Assembly: GCA_030065875.1 (NCBI GenBank)
Contig: JASJCR010000011.1
Span: 45,963-109,962, forward strand
Source of the DNA: Ardenticatenaceae bacterium
Lineage (GTDB): Bacteria > Chloroflexota > Anaerolineae > Promineifilales > Promineifilaceae
Direction: 5' to 3'
DNA: 64,000 bases
This document shows positions 44,650 through 55,693 of the stretch, piece after piece. Under the pieces are notes generated by a model that was not told the origin of the DNA, ran no database searches, and was given only the letters and a program-made list of their open reading frames with translations. The first letter of the stretch is position 1; every line of letters starts with the position of its first letter. The position numbers were made by a program, and so were the translations under genes.

Positions 44650-45612
44650 TTAAGGCACCAGCAGCACCTTCCCCCGCGATTTGCGCGCTTCCATATATCG
44701 ATGGGCTTCAGCTGCCTCCGACAGCTGAAAACGCTGGTCAATGCGCACGGCCAGTTCACCGGCTGCAATCCACTCAAAAAGATCGCCAGAGCGCCGCAGC
44801 AATTCGTCACGCGTTCGGACGTAATCAAACAGCGATGGCCGGGTCACAAAAAGAGAGCCCCCCTGGTTTAATCGCTGCAGGTCAAATGGAGGGACGGGGC
44901 CGCTGGCCTGGCCATAAAGAACCATCATGCCCCGGGGCTTGAGAAGATTGAGCCCTTTGTCAAAGGTCGTGATCCCAACAGAGTCGTACACGACATCTAC
45001 CCCGTCTGTAATTTTTTTTGTTTCCTCCTCAAAATCTGACTGCGTGTACAAAATGATGTGATCTGCCCCGGCCGAAGTGGCCAAATCCGCCTTTTCCTGG
45101 GTCGAAACGGTACCGATGACGGTAGCCCCAAGCCGCTTGGTGATTTGCACGAGCAGCAGCCCCACGCCACCAGCCGCGGCATGAACCAGGATGGTATCCC
45201 CCGCTTGAATGGGGTAAGTGTCCAGGGCGAGATAGTGCGCGGTCATCCCCTGCAGCATGGTGGCGGCTGCCGTATCGGTTGAGATACCATCGGGAATAGA
45301 TACCGCCCGATCGGCCGGGATGAGGGCGTACTCCGCGTATCCTTCAACGTTGCCAAAATAAGCCACCTGGTCCCCCACTTGATAACCAGCGGTGTCCTCC
45401 CCTACCGCATCAATCACACCGGCGATCTCCCGGCCGGGCGTAAACGGCAGCGGCAGCGGATACAGCCCTTTGCGATGGTAGATGTCGATGAAATTAACCC
45501 CGGCCGCCTGGACTTTGATCAGCAGCTCCCCTTTTCCGGGATTCGGCTTGGGAACCTCTTCGTAACGCATGACCTCGGCCGCCCCAGTTTCGTGAACCTG
45601 AATTTTGAACAT
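44650..45612 (-). CDS. Zinc-independent quinone oxidoreductase (MDR family)
   Basis: A 320-residue medium-chain dehydrogenase/reductase of the QorA type. N-terminal GroES-like fold with [34 protein letters not shown], and a Rossmann fold with [21 protein letters not shown] for NADPH. No catalytic-zinc Cys is seen at the usual place. It reduces quinones to semiquinones or hydroquinones in the cytoplasm. It is encoded leftwards 29 bases downstream of the dehalogenase-like gene. Confidence 0.88.
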   Translation of the reverse strand: MFKIQVHETGAAEVMRYEEVPKPNPGKGELLIKVQAAGVNFIDIYHRKGLYPLPLPFTPGREIAGVIDAVGEDTAGYQVGDQVAYFGNVEGYAEYALIPADRAVSIPDGISTDTAAATMLQGMTAHYLALDTYPIQAGDTILVHAAAGGVGLLLVQITKRLGATVIGTVSTQEKADLATSAGADHIILYTQSDFEEETKKITDGVDVVYDSVGITTFDKGLNLLKPRGMMVLYGQASGPVPPFDLQRLNQGGSLFVTRPSLFDYVRTRDELLRRSGDLFEWIAAGELAVRIDQRFQLSEAAEAHRYMEARKSRGKVLLVP

Positions 45613-45641
45613 CTTTCCTCTTTAAACTTTTAACTAATTTC

Positions 45642-46541
45642 TTATCGCTTAAATATCTTGTTGTACCAATTGGCAATTCCTTCACCGATTTCATGGGGAT
45701 ACTGCTCCTGCAGATAATGTTTTCCCTTCCCCAAATCAACCGCCTCCAGGTTGCGCCACGTTGATCTGATTTGCTGCGCCTCCTTTTTCTTGATAATCAT
45801 GCCAGGATGGGCGTGAAACATCAGCTTTGGTACTTCAGAGTTTGGCAAATAGTCGTAATAAGATTGTTTGATTTGCGTACTAAATTTTGGCTCGCCGTTG
45901 ATTGAAATCTGGGATGGCCAAACAAATACCGGTTTTCGTGACGCTTCTGTTTTGTATGGTTCCATGTAGTGCGCCATTTCGGTTTTGGTGAGTTTGCGGC
46001 CGGCCATCATCGGCAAAAATCGTTTGACAAAGAAGTTTTTCTTGACAATCATTTTGTACCCTTTTTGAGGGTGTCTGAAGCGTTTAAACAGGAATCTTTC
46101 AATAAAATTCGCTTCATGCCAGTGAATTGGCCGCAAAATCGCCTCAAAAAAGACAATTCCGCTGACGTTTTCCCGGTTTTTATTGGCGTAGTTAAAACCG
46201 ATGCCTGAGCCCCAATCCTGAATGACAAAAATGATGTTGGTCAGATCGAGTTTGGCGATAAATTCCTCCACATATTCGATATGATCTTTGAACGTATAGT
46301 CGATATCGGGCTTTCCAGACTTCCCCATCCCGATGAGGTCAAGAGCAATGACCCTTCCCAACGGTGATAGATGCGGGATGATATTTCGCCAGAGATACGA
46401 TGAGGTCGGGTTGCCGTGAATGAGCACAAAGGTGTGCTCGGCCGTTTGATCCCCTTCATCAACGTAATGGATTTTTGAATCCAGCACGTCGAGATAGTGG
46501 GATTGAAACGGAAATTCTGCTGAGATTGATTGGTTTTTCAT
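45642..46541 (-). CDS. Haloalkane dehalogenase-like alpha/beta hydrolase
   Basis: A 299-residue alpha/beta hydrolase of haloalkane dehalogenase size. HGNPTSSYLWRNIIPHL carries the oxyanion HGNP(T) and the halide-binding Asn of that family. FVIQDWGSGIGF places the nucleophile Asp in the elbow. HYLQEQYPHEIG supplies the catalytic His. AAGGAAAAA precedes the ATG. The TetR gene upstream and a palindrome between them suggest induction by its substrate. An epoxide hydrolase is a less likely alternative, because QDWG plus HGNPT is the dehalogenase pattern. Confidence 0.8.
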   Translation of the reverse strand: MKNQSISAEFPFQSHYLDVLDSKIHYVDEGDQTAEHTFVLIHGNPTSSYLWRNIIPHLSPLGRVIALDLIGMGKSGKPDIDYTFKDHIEYVEEFIAKLDLTNIIFVIQDWGSGIGFNYANKNRENVSGIVFFEAILRPIHWHEANFIERFLFKRFRHPQKGYKMIVKKNFFVKRFLPMMAGRKLTKTEMAHYMEPYKTEASRKPVFVWPSQISINGEPKFSTQIKQSYYDYLPNSEVPKLMFHAHPGMIIKKKEAQQIRSTWRNLEAVDLGKGKHYLQEQYPHEIGEGIANWYNKIFKR

Positions 46542-46560
46542 GATTTTTCCTTTTGTGTTT

Positions 46561-46578
46561 CAAGAACGATCATTCTTG
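46561..46578. promoter_or_regulatory. Palindrome between TetR and dehalogenase-like gene
   Basis: CAAGAACGATCATTCTTG is an inverted repeat (CAAGAA with TTCTTG, GATC core, one mismatched pair). It lies 20 bases upstream of the leftward dehalogenase-like start and 18 bases downstream of the TetR stop. It is a probable TetR operator. Confidence 0.55.
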
Positions 46579-46595
46579 TATTTTGCTAAATTTTT

Positions 46596-47177
46596 TTAGC
46601 CGAGCTTGACCATTGCTCTATCTATAAAATCGTCGACAACCTGGTCTGACTGGCTAACCTGCACCAGGTTAGGGATACTGATTAATATCCCAAATAGAAA
46701 GTTTGCGAGGGAATCGAGATCTTCATTAATGGATACATCACCTGCCTTCTGGGCGTTTTTCAAAGCCTTGTGCAATAAACCGGTCACCATCTCGCGGTAA
46801 TTCTGGGCTTTTTGAGCTACAGCTTGATCCTCCGCCGCCAGTTCCATGGCTGAATTACACATAAAACAGCCCAATCCTCTGAGCTCGCCAGTCATGTTGG
46901 ACGTCGTCAGCCTGATCGCCTCTTTTATTTCTGCCAATCCAGCATCCGGCCGGGTTAACGGCTTCAAATTCGAAGCCTGGACGAGGGTTTGATAGCGATC
47001 CAAGGCCGCCAACAGCAACCCCCGCTTGTTTTTAAACGTCGCGTAAATGCCGTAGCGCTGCACGCCGGTCGCCTCAACCAGATCGCTCATCGAGGTGTCA
47101 AAATAACCCTTCCGCCAGAAAAGCTGCAGCGCCTGATCGAGCAGTTTAGCTGGTTCAAATTCCTTATGTCTGGCCAT
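46596..47177 (-). CDS. TetR/AcrR-family repressor
   Basis: A 193-residue regulator. HTH at about 5-50 (PAKLLDQALQLFWRKGYFDTSMSDLVEATGVQRYGIYATFKNK is represented by LVEATGVQRYGIYATF), followed by a ligand-binding helical domain with a CFMCNSAMELAAED segment typical of the AcrR/TetR_C group. ATG 47177 follows AGGTG; GTG 47183 is possible. It precedes the dehalogenase-like gene on the same strand and probably represses it. Confidence 0.82.
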   Translation of the reverse strand: MARHKEFEPAKLLDQALQLFWRKGYFDTSMSDLVEATGVQRYGIYATFKNKRGLLLAALDRYQTLVQASNLKPLTRPDAGLAEIKEAIRLTTSNMTGELRGLGCFMCNSAMELAAEDQAVAQKAQNYREMVTGLLHKALKNAQKAGDVSINEDLDSLANFLFGILISIPNLVQVSQSDQVVDDFIDRAMVKLG

Positions 47178-47355
47178 ATTCACCTACATAATACGGATAA
47201 ACGATGGATGAAAACACCACAAATCGTTTATTTTGGCTGTTTATTTTTTAGCGAAAATCAAGTGATTTACAAAACTTTTTAAAATCTGAGTCAATCCGTG
47301 AAATCCGCGGCCGTTATTTAATAAAACCTTTTGCTAATCACTCAATATTTTCAAA
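47178..47355. repeat. Intergenic copy of the 'cacggatt' dispersed repeat
   Basis: Bases about 47265-47340 carry 'acaaaactttttaaaa', 'agtcaatccgtgaaatccgc' and 'ggccgttatttaataaaa', a member of the dispersed family also at 61400-61480. No gene is seen. Confidence 0.55.
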
Positions 47356-47961
47356 TCAGCCTTCAATAATATCCTTAAACCGTTCAACCGCCTGTCTTCT
47401 TTGAGTGGAACCGGACAATTGAATCAGAAATTTTGCCATCACTTCAGGTGGATGTTTCATGCCGTCATTCAGCCAAGGCTTCAAAATTCCCAGCAGTGTG
47501 TAGGTATTAAAACTAATCATGTATTTAGCCAATTCAAAGTCAACGCCTGGCATCTCTTTTAAAACGCGTTCGTAATAGTAATTTGTGAAGTAGGCGTTTA
47601 AACGTTTAATCAGGACGTCATCAATATCAAGATTGTTGAGAATTCCAACGATCTCCTCACTCTCTCTCCAAACCTTAAAAAAAGAAGAGACCATCATTAA
47701 CTCCCCTTCCGGCTGATTGAGAGTGAAATTATACTTTTCCAATCTTGAGAAGAAATTATCAAAAATGGCATCAATTATATTTGACAGCAAATCGTCTTTT
47801 GTCTCGTAATGATTGTAAAAAGTATGCCGAGCAAAGCCAGCGTGCCGGGCGATATCAGCAATCGTGATGGTTTGGTAGCTTTTAATTTTGAGCAGATCTA
47901 TGAGAGAGTTTTGAAACGCCTTTCGTGATCGAATGGCTCTGGGGTCGGTTGAGGGTGTCAT
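47356..47961 (-). CDS. TetR/AcrR-family repressor
   Basis: A 201-residue TetR with HTH at about 8-55 (TITIADIARHAGFARHTFYNHYETKDDLL is the signature region; key part IARHAGFARHTFYNHY) and a TetR_C-like domain rich in Phe and Tyr. It is divergent from the deleted sulfotransferase and the reductive-dehalogenase-like gene. TGTACATT (47983-47990) and AATGTACA (48048-48055) in the gap are an inverted pair and may be its operator. Confidence 0.82.
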   Translation of the reverse strand: MTPSTDPRAIRSRKAFQNSLIDLLKIKSYQTITIADIARHAGFARHTFYNHYETKDDLLSNIIDAIFDNFFSRLEKYNFTLNQPEGELMMVSSFFKVWRESEEIVGILNNLDIDDVLIKRLNAYFTNYYYERVLKEMPGVDFELAKYMISFNTYTLLGILKPWLNDGMKHPPEVMAKFLIQLSGSTQRRQAVERFKDIIEG

Positions 47962-48097
47962 GAAACGGGACCTCTGACTTTGTGTACATTTTGGTCAATG
48001 TGGTATTGATCAACGATCGTCGCTACATTATAGTACAAGCGTAATCTAATGTACATGTGTGACACTTATTAAGTTTCCAATCAATCGGGAAATGCCC

Positions 48098-48435
48098 ATG
48101 AAATTAATCAACGTCGGTTTAGCCCGCACAGGAATCACATCACCTAAGGCAGCACTGGAAACGCTTGGTTTTTCCCCTGTCCATCATACGTTCGATCTCT
48201 TTTCTTCACCTAGCGACATGGATATTTGGGAAAACGCTTTTAGCGGCCGGCCGGTAAACTGGCGGGCCTTCTACGCGAATTATGAGGTTGCCGATTTTAC
48301 AGCGTTCGAGACGGATGGGCACCTTTGTGCAGCTTCCTGAGCGTGGATGCACCTCAACAGCCATTTCCGCGAGTAAATACCCGCAGCGGTTTTAAAGCGA
48401 TGGTCATGAGGGTGGTAGCCGGTTTAAAAAATTAA
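48098..48435 (+). pseudogene. Internally deleted sulfotransferase-family gene
   Basis: Reading begins MKLINVGLARTGITSPKAAL, the PAPS-loop start of the Sulfotransfer_4 family, and continues in one frame to about 48325 (YEVADFTAFET). The frame then stops at 48340. In another frame, 48319-48435 reads SFLSVDAPQQPFPRVNTRSG and on to a stop, which matches the family's C-terminal 'P-x-x-PFPHVN' end. About 100 residues of the middle, including the 3'-phosphate-binding region, are missing. This is a remnant with a deletion and frame change. Confidence 0.75.
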
Positions 48436-48459
48436 TTTCCAAATGATAAGGTGAAAACT

Positions 48460-49521
48460 ATGGCATTTTCTGAAAACCCCCTCCTCGAAAGAATTTCATA
48501 CATAATTTTTGGCAATGATGGTGAAGGACAGGAAGCCCCATCAATTGACGCCACACTTGAAGTGATGGATCGTCATCTTGAAAATTTTGAAACACTTGTT
48601 AAGCCTGTACCAGAATCAAAACCACGCACATCTTTTGATTCCGGATTGCCCAAGGAGGAGGTCACATTGGGCAGCATGACGCTTAAGCAGCGTTTGAAAA
48701 TGCTGCCTCAGGCCGCCCCCCTTTTTATAAATATGCTGCGGGCAGCCCAGGGGTATGACGGCAAATTTAACCCAAGAAAAACACACGCTACCCCTGAATT
48801 TATAGCTGAACTTGAGGCTCGTGCTTATCGAGCCGGGGTCAAAGATATCAAATACGTCAAGGTACCGCGCAACGCCATTTTCAAAGGGAAAGGGATTCCT
48901 CATGAATATGCCATTGTTTTTACGGTTGAAATGGACAAGGAACCACTTGACACCTCACCCAGCTTTGAATCGCAGTTTGAGGTGATGAAGGGATACAAAC
49001 GGATGGCCGTTATAGGCAACAAGCTGGCCCGCTTTATGAAGAAATCAGGCTTTGCTGCTTATCCGGGGATGGCTCTGGGAGGGGTAACCGATTACGCTCA
49101 CCTGGCAGAACTCGCCGGGTTGGGGGCCATTGGTTATCATGGTCTATTAATTACTCCTGGAGAAGGATCACGCCTGCGCATCAACACGATCTACACCAAT
49201 ATCGAGAATTTACCGCTTCATGAAGAAAATGAACATCTTTGGGTGCGTGACTTTTGTGCCATGTGCAAGAAGTGCATTCGCATCTGCCCGGCCGATGCGA
49301 TTTTTGCAGAGCCGCAGCCCCGTGGTGATGGAGGGATGCAGTGTATTGACCATGCGGCCTGCCGCGATTATTTTAGCCGTAACTACGGATGCGCGGTCTG
49401 CCTGGCCATCTGCCCTTTCAGCCAGGTGGGGTATGAGGCTGTCAAAAAGCGATTTAAGGGGAATCCCAAAGCCCCACAGTTTGTAATCCCTGTAGAATCG
49501 ATTTCGGTAACGCGGCATTGA
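48460..49521 (+). CDS. Reductive-dehalogenase-like (RdhA/QueG-type) Fe-S protein
   Basis: A 353-residue protein with two [4Fe-4S] motifs near the C terminus: CAMCKKCIRICP and, after AACRDYF, CAVCLAICP. That arrangement, with an upstream nitroreductase/cobalamin-type domain (SGFAAYPGMALGGVTDYAHLAELAGLGAIGYHGLLITP), matches reductive dehalogenase catalytic subunits and epoxyqueuosine reductase relatives. It has no Tat signal and no RdhB anchor gene nearby, so it would act in the cytoplasm. The ATG at 48460 follows AAGGTG. Co-location with a haloalkane-dehalogenase-like gene hints at organohalide metabolism, but other reductive roles are possible. Confidence 0.75.
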   Translation: MAFSENPLLERISYIIFGNDGEGQEAPSIDATLEVMDRHLENFETLVKPVPESKPRTSFDSGLPKEEVTLGSMTLKQRLKMLPQAAPLFINMLRAAQGYDGKFNPRKTHATPEFIAELEARAYRAGVKDIKYVKVPRNAIFKGKGIPHEYAIVFTVEMDKEPLDTSPSFESQFEVMKGYKRMAVIGNKLARFMKKSGFAAYPGMALGGVTDYAHLAELAGLGAIGYHGLLITPGEGSRLRINTIYTNIENLPLHEENEHLWVRDFCAMCKKCIRICPADAIFAEPQPRGDGGMQCIDHAACRDYFSRNYGCAVCLAICPFSQVGYEAVKKRFKGNPKAPQFVIPVESISVTRH

Positions 49522-49690
49522 AGATTTACAAATAAATGCGGATATGAACCATCTTCAAAAACAAGCCCGTTATCCTTGCCCCCATCTTCACGGGGGTAAA
49601 CTACGGCGGGGATCCACCGGTGGCCATCCCATGGATTCCCGCTTTCGCGGGAATGACGCTGCTGTATAAGAATTGATTTGTCAAAACTTA
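49522..49690. repeat. MITE-like dispersed repeat, copy with reversed core
   Basis: Flanks GAAGATTTACAAATAAA and GATTTGTCAAAACTT enclose a core with 'cccccatcttcacggggg', 'ggcggggatccaccggtgg' and ATTCCCGCTTTCGCGGGAAT. This core is the reverse complement of the core at 32610-32705 while the flanks keep the same order. No gene lies in 49522-49784. Confidence 0.7.
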
Positions 49691-49784
49691 AAGTCGCGTA
49701 TCCGTAGCGACCGAATTAATTTGGTTTTGATTGACTTATGCTGACTATGCGAATTTTCTAGCTGCGATTTGCTTTACTGCCTCC

Positions 49785-50963
49785 TTAATCATTTGATAAG
49801 TAAAATTGCCTGGTCAAAAATAGCTCATCGCCAATGTAAGTAAATTTGTACTCTGCATCCGGCAGCCATTTTTCACCACCATCGCATTTGTCCCAGCTGA
49901 TTAAGGCCAGATTTGCCGTCGTAGGCACAATTTCTCCATAACAATCGGTTTCGCCGATAATTTTTACGCCGCTTGGAGCAAGTTCCATATCATAACTATT
50001 GTCCTCCTGGGTCCAGTAGCTCTCGCTGTATCCCAGGCTCGTGCGCTGATACCGGTGACTAAGAGCAAGGATTTTGCCGGAATGACTCAGCGCATATTCA
50101 TAAATCCCCGAAGGAAGAGGAGAATTTAAGCATTCGTCGGTATTGATTCCGATTTTGCTGCCTATCAGCAAAAGATAAGTTCCACGGCACTCCTCGAATA
50201 TTAAATCTCCTTCCGTAGTAAAGTTTAAGATGCGCGATTCCAGGTGACCTTCCCGCCTTTCACCCCATAAGTTGGCGATCAACGTATCGGCATCAGCAGG
50301 TGGCTGCTTTGACCGCCAATTAAAGGTTGAACTGCGGCGGGCCTTGTAACTAGATCTGCCAATAATATATACTTTCCGGGGAACGCTCAGCCAAATCATC
50401 TGCCCTTGATGAAACGGTTGATACAGCCCGTCGCTCGTCATTACTCTACCGGTTGCCCATCCCAAAGATTCGCGCACATCCGGCTGATTTTGCCAAATTT
50501 GACGGAACTGCTGGTCCGGCTTGTATAGGCCGCGCGGCGGCCGATTCTGCCTGCCTACCGCACCGGGTACATAGCCGCGGGAAGAGCTATACGATTCATA
50601 ACCGCCGTTTGAATTCAAAACAAAAGTTTGCGAAGGGACAAACGGCGCGCTGCCACCATCAATCCAAATCATCATCCCGTTTTCAAATGGTTGGTAGATC
50701 GATTTGATCGGCCAGGCCTCAGATGGCGTCCGAGGATGACCGGTTGAAGGACAGCCCAATGAATCACCATATCGACCGAACACCCCTTCTCCAAGTCTAA
50801 GACAGCGCGATGACGAGAGGACAACATCAATTGGGGCCTGATCGGGAGACACCCTCGTCTGAGACGAAAGATAATAAACTCTCTTCACCGAAAATTCAGT
50901 TAATCGCAAATAAACAATAATTGAAACAATGAGCAGCAGCCAAACGATTATTTTTCTTTTCAT
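49785..50963 (-). CDS. Membrane-anchored protein with tandem Trp/Gln-rich repeats
   Basis: A 392-residue protein of no known function. It has one N-terminal TM helix (about residues 4-22), then an extracytoplasmic part. Two repeats are visible: LGCPS...IYQPFENGMMIWID and LGWAT...LYQPFHQGQMIWLS, a pattern (Leu-Gly start, QPF-x-x-G-x-M-I-W end) common in secreted Chloroflexota proteins and resembling LGFP-type wall repeats. The C-terminal half has Cys pairs and short beta segments. The ATG at 50963 is chosen because AAGGTGAAGGA precedes it. Confidence 0.65.
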   Translation of the reverse strand: MKRKIIVWLLLIVSIIVYLRLTEFSVKRVYYLSSQTRVSPDQAPIDVVLSSSRCLRLGEGVFGRYGDSLGCPSTGHPRTPSEAWPIKSIYQPFENGMMIWIDGGSAPFVPSQTFVLNSNGGYESYSSSRGYVPGAVGRQNRPPRGLYKPDQQFRQIWQNQPDVRESLGWATGRVMTSDGLYQPFHQGQMIWLSVPRKVYIIGRSSYKARRSSTFNWRSKQPPADADTLIANLWGERREGHLESRILNFTTEGDLIFEECRGTYLLLIGSKIGINTDECLNSPLPSGIYEYALSHSGKILALSHRYQRTSLGYSESYWTQEDNSYDMELAPSGVKIIGETDCYGEIVPTTANLALISWDKCDGGEKWLPDAEYKFTYIGDELFLTRQFYLSND

Positions 50964-51138
50964 TTCCTTCACCTTTGTTCAGATGAACGGTATTTGACCG
51001 GTCACCGAATATCTACAGAATTGCTGCAGGATAAACGTTAGATACAAGGTAAAAGAAAATGTGCAGGTCGTCTCAACGCTGAAAATACTGTTTGCCCATC
51101 GTTACTAAACTAGCAAAAGTAAAAAGTTTCAAAGACCC

Positions 51139-51750
51139 TTAATCGGCCAGGGCTAAATTAACGCCAAGCAGGGCAAACACCGCAGCAAAGGAGCGGCGCA
51201 GCCAGACAACGAAACTCGGTGAACGAACAACCCGCTGCCGAATCCCGCCGGCGAGCAGACCGTACAGAATAAAAATGATTAAAGTAATGAGCATAAATAT
51301 GGCGCTCATCACCAGCATCTCCACGGCCGGTGTGGCCGCCCCTGGAGATATAAACTGGGGTAAAAAGGCAAAAAAGAAAATCGTCAATTTGGGATTGAGC
51401 AAATTGATAAAAACGGCTTTACTCCCAATTTGCCAGGCATTTTTTTGGGGAGTTGCTGAATCAAACGACAGCTCGCCGGATTCCCGCCACATCATCCAGG
51501 CCAGATAAAGCAGGTATAGAGCGCCGGCCAGTTTAAGGGCCTTAAAAACGACGGCACTCGTGTGCAAAATGAAGGATACTCCCAATATGCTCGCCAGCAA
51601 ATGGGGCACAATACCGGCCGTGCAGCCAACAGCGGCCGCCACAGTGGCTCGCCATCCGTGAAACAGCCCGGTGGAAATCGTATAAATCACACCCGTGCCT
51701 GGAATCAGGACTACAACCAGGGATGTTAGTAAAAATTCAGGAGAAAACAT
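51139..51750 (-). CDS. LysE/RhtB-family exporter
   Basis: A 203-residue inner-membrane exporter with about six helices. VVLIPGTGVIYTISTGLFHGWRATVAAAVGC is the diagnostic N terminus, and GSKAVFINLLNPKLTIFFFAFLPQF the central signature. The family exports amino acids and derivatives. It is the last of three leftward genes (AraC regulator, B3/B4 protein, exporter), 17 bases after the second. Confidence 0.88.
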   Translation of the reverse strand: MFSPEFLLTSLVVVLIPGTGVIYTISTGLFHGWRATVAAAVGCTAGIVPHLLASILGVSFILHTSAVVFKALKLAGALYLLYLAWMMWRESGELSFDSATPQKNAWQIGSKAVFINLLNPKLTIFFFAFLPQFISPGAATPAVEMLVMSAIFMLITLIIFILYGLLAGGIRQRVVRSPSFVVWLRRSFAAVFALLGVNLALAD

Positions 51751-51767
51751 AACCGCTACCTTCTCTT

Positions 51768-52457
51768 TTAGAAAGAATCGGCGGAGAAAATCCGGTTGAT
51801 TTCTACTTCAGCCGCGGGGGCAAAGAGGCGCACGTTCTCAAGTATGGCGTCGAGCTGCCGCTGCACGTTGACGGCCGTCACACCGGCCGGGGCATACGCG
51901 ACGTAAAGTGCTCGCCGGGTTTTGGGAGAAATCGGCGTGCGCTTATCCTGACCATAGATGATGGTGCATACCACGCCCTCCCCATCGGTCATCATCATGT
52001 CGTTTGCCTTAAGCGCTTTGACCGAGCCGTTTAGCTGGATGAGCTGTTCGCCCCCTTGCGTGGCGTCAATGGTAACCGGCAGTTGAAGCAGATCAGCATC
52101 GTGGCCGGCCGTCAACACCAGGGTATCCAGCTCGGCCGCAAAATTGGCGTCCACCAGAGGGCTGACGCTGGGCAAAGATTTTCCTTTTTGCACCACCGAT
52201 TCCAGCTGCAGCTGCACGTGATACGTTTTGTTAAATTTTTTGTAATAGCGCCGATACGCCTTTAACACTTCCAGTTCCAGAAAATCAGCTCTTGAAAATC
52301 CGGCGTATTTCTGGCGCAGGTTAACCTCTATTTCTTTTTTCCGCTGATCAAGAGGGGTCGGCCGCCGGGCGTTATCAACCTGACCGATCAGCAGCACACC
52401 CACATGCCCACCGGGAAAGGTGTTGTGCCAACGGTCAGTTACATCAATCTGAATCAT
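51768..52457 (-). CDS. B3/B4 tRNA-binding domain protein (PheT-related)
   Basis: A 229-residue stand-alone B3/B4 domain, the fold found in the beta subunit of phenylalanyl-tRNA synthetase. Typical parts are SPLVDANFAAELDTLVLTAGHDADLL and GEGVVCTIIYGQDKRTPIS. Free-standing forms may edit mis-charged tRNA or bind amino acids. Position between an AraC regulator and a LysE exporter suggests a role with an unusual amino acid. Confidence 0.75.
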   Translation of the reverse strand: MIQIDVTDRWHNTFPGGHVGVLLIGQVDNARRPTPLDQRKKEIEVNLRQKYAGFSRADFLELEVLKAYRRYYKKFNKTYHVQLQLESVVQKGKSLPSVSPLVDANFAAELDTLVLTAGHDADLLQLPVTIDATQGGEQLIQLNGSVKALKANDMMMTDGEGVVCTIIYGQDKRTPISPKTRRALYVAYAPAGVTAVNVQRQLDAILENVRLFAPAAEVEINRIFSADSF

Positions 52458-52552
52458 GCTTACATTCCTTCATGGGTCTTTTGAATTTTCTCCAAAAAAC
52501 AATAGAACTCAAATTCTTTTGCTTTTTGACCGGTCAGGGAAGTGTAGGGGTT

Positions 52553-53404
52553 TTATAGTCGCTCGTCTTGTACGCTGTTGCGGTATTGCCCCGGTGTAAA
52601 GCCCCACAGCCGCTTAAACCAGCGAGTTAGATGACTTTGATCGGTAAATCCGGTGGTCAGGGCCACTTCGGCAATTGGGTAACCGGCCGCCAGCAGCGTT
52701 TTGGCTCGTCTGAGGCGGACCTGCCGTTGGTATGCGTGAGGTGGAAGGCCAACCGCCTGGCCAAAAATGCGGATCAGGTGGTAGCGGCTGAGGTGGGTCA
52801 GCCGGGAGAGGGTTTCGAGGGAGATATCCTCGGCGAAGTGGCTTTCAATATACTCTTTTGTTTTTGTGACCGCTTCTGAGTCCGGCCGCATCCGCCACGC
52901 AGGCGGTGGATCATCAGCATACCGGCGAATGAGTCGAGCCATGATCGCCACCAGCATAGATTCCTGCTCCAGCAGGGAGGCGGCTTCTGTTTCCAGCCGC
53001 TGGTGGAGGTGCTGGAGCTGGGCCGCCAATTCCCGATCGTCAATGACCCCCGTCTGAAAAAACGGGAGCTGGCGCGGCCGCCCGGCGATTTCAGAAGCAA
53101 TTTGCTGAACGGTCGCCGCATTAAAATAAAACATGCGATAGGTCCAGCCACCGGCAGCAGCCGGTGAACCGGTATGCACTTCGCCAGGAATACACAGATT
53201 GATGTGCCCGGCCGGGGCCACGACATGCTCACGGCGATAGTAAAACCCCAGCGCTCCCTGCTCGATCACACCGATAGCGTATCGCTCATGCGTATGACGT
53301 GGAAAGGTATGGGTGATCGATCTGGCGTGCAGCAGTTCCAAATCGCTAAAGTGCGGGATGCGCCACACCTTGCTGGCGGCCGCGCGAAAGTTCCTTTTTT
53401 GCAT
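52553..53404 (-). CDS. AraC-family regulator
   Basis: A 283-residue regulator with an N-terminal AraC_binding cupin-like domain (RHTHERYAIGVIEQGALGFYYR) and a C-terminal double HTH (residues about 185-280, ISLETLSRLTHLSRYHLIRIFGQAVGLPPHAYQRQVRL; key parts LSRYHLIRIF and FTDQSHLTRWFKR). ATG 53404 is preferred over TTG two codons upstream. It probably controls the B3/B4 and LysE genes that follow. Confidence 0.85.
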   Translation of the reverse strand: MQKRNFRAAASKVWRIPHFSDLELLHARSITHTFPRHTHERYAIGVIEQGALGFYYRREHVVAPAGHINLCIPGEVHTGSPAAAGGWTYRMFYFNAATVQQIASEIAGRPRQLPFFQTGVIDDRELAAQLQHLHQRLETEAASLLEQESMLVAIMARLIRRYADDPPPAWRMRPDSEAVTKTKEYIESHFAEDISLETLSRLTHLSRYHLIRIFGQAVGLPPHAYQRQVRLRRAKTLLAAGYPIAEVALTTGFTDQSHLTRWFKRLWGFTPGQYRNSVQDERL

Positions 53405-53772
53405 GCTCAAAACAGATATCCCGGCAAGCTGCCAATCATGCCTAGCACTTTAGCCGCCCGAATCGACTCGACCGGTCTGACGGCGATCGTAGCAGCTTGT
53501 ACCAGCCGAAGGGTCAGCCAAAACAGTAAAATATACCCATTATGAGAGTCAATTGTATGTGAAAAACTTTTCTAAATCCATCTGCAGCTGCGCAGTCGGC
53601 CAATGTCACTTGGTGATTTTTGATTTCCGATTCTATAGGGGGTGGTTTTCTTGCCTTTGCCAAATAGGTTCCAGGGCGGGTAGATAAATTTCCCGCCATC
53701 CATAGCTTGGACCAATCCCCAAGATTGGTCCAAGCTGAAAGTTCGATCAAAAACGGGCGGTCCTGCTGCCGT
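53405..53772. other. Intergenic region with one hairpin
   Basis: This 368-base gap lies between the AraC start and the lyase stop. AGCTTGGACCAATC (53704-53717) and GATTGGTCCAAGCT (53723-53736) form a perfect 14-bp stem 37 bases beyond the lyase stop. It is probably the lyase's terminator and belongs to the palindrome family noted elsewhere. No ORF is convincing. Confidence 0.6.
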
Positions 53773-55693
<1,921 letters not shown>

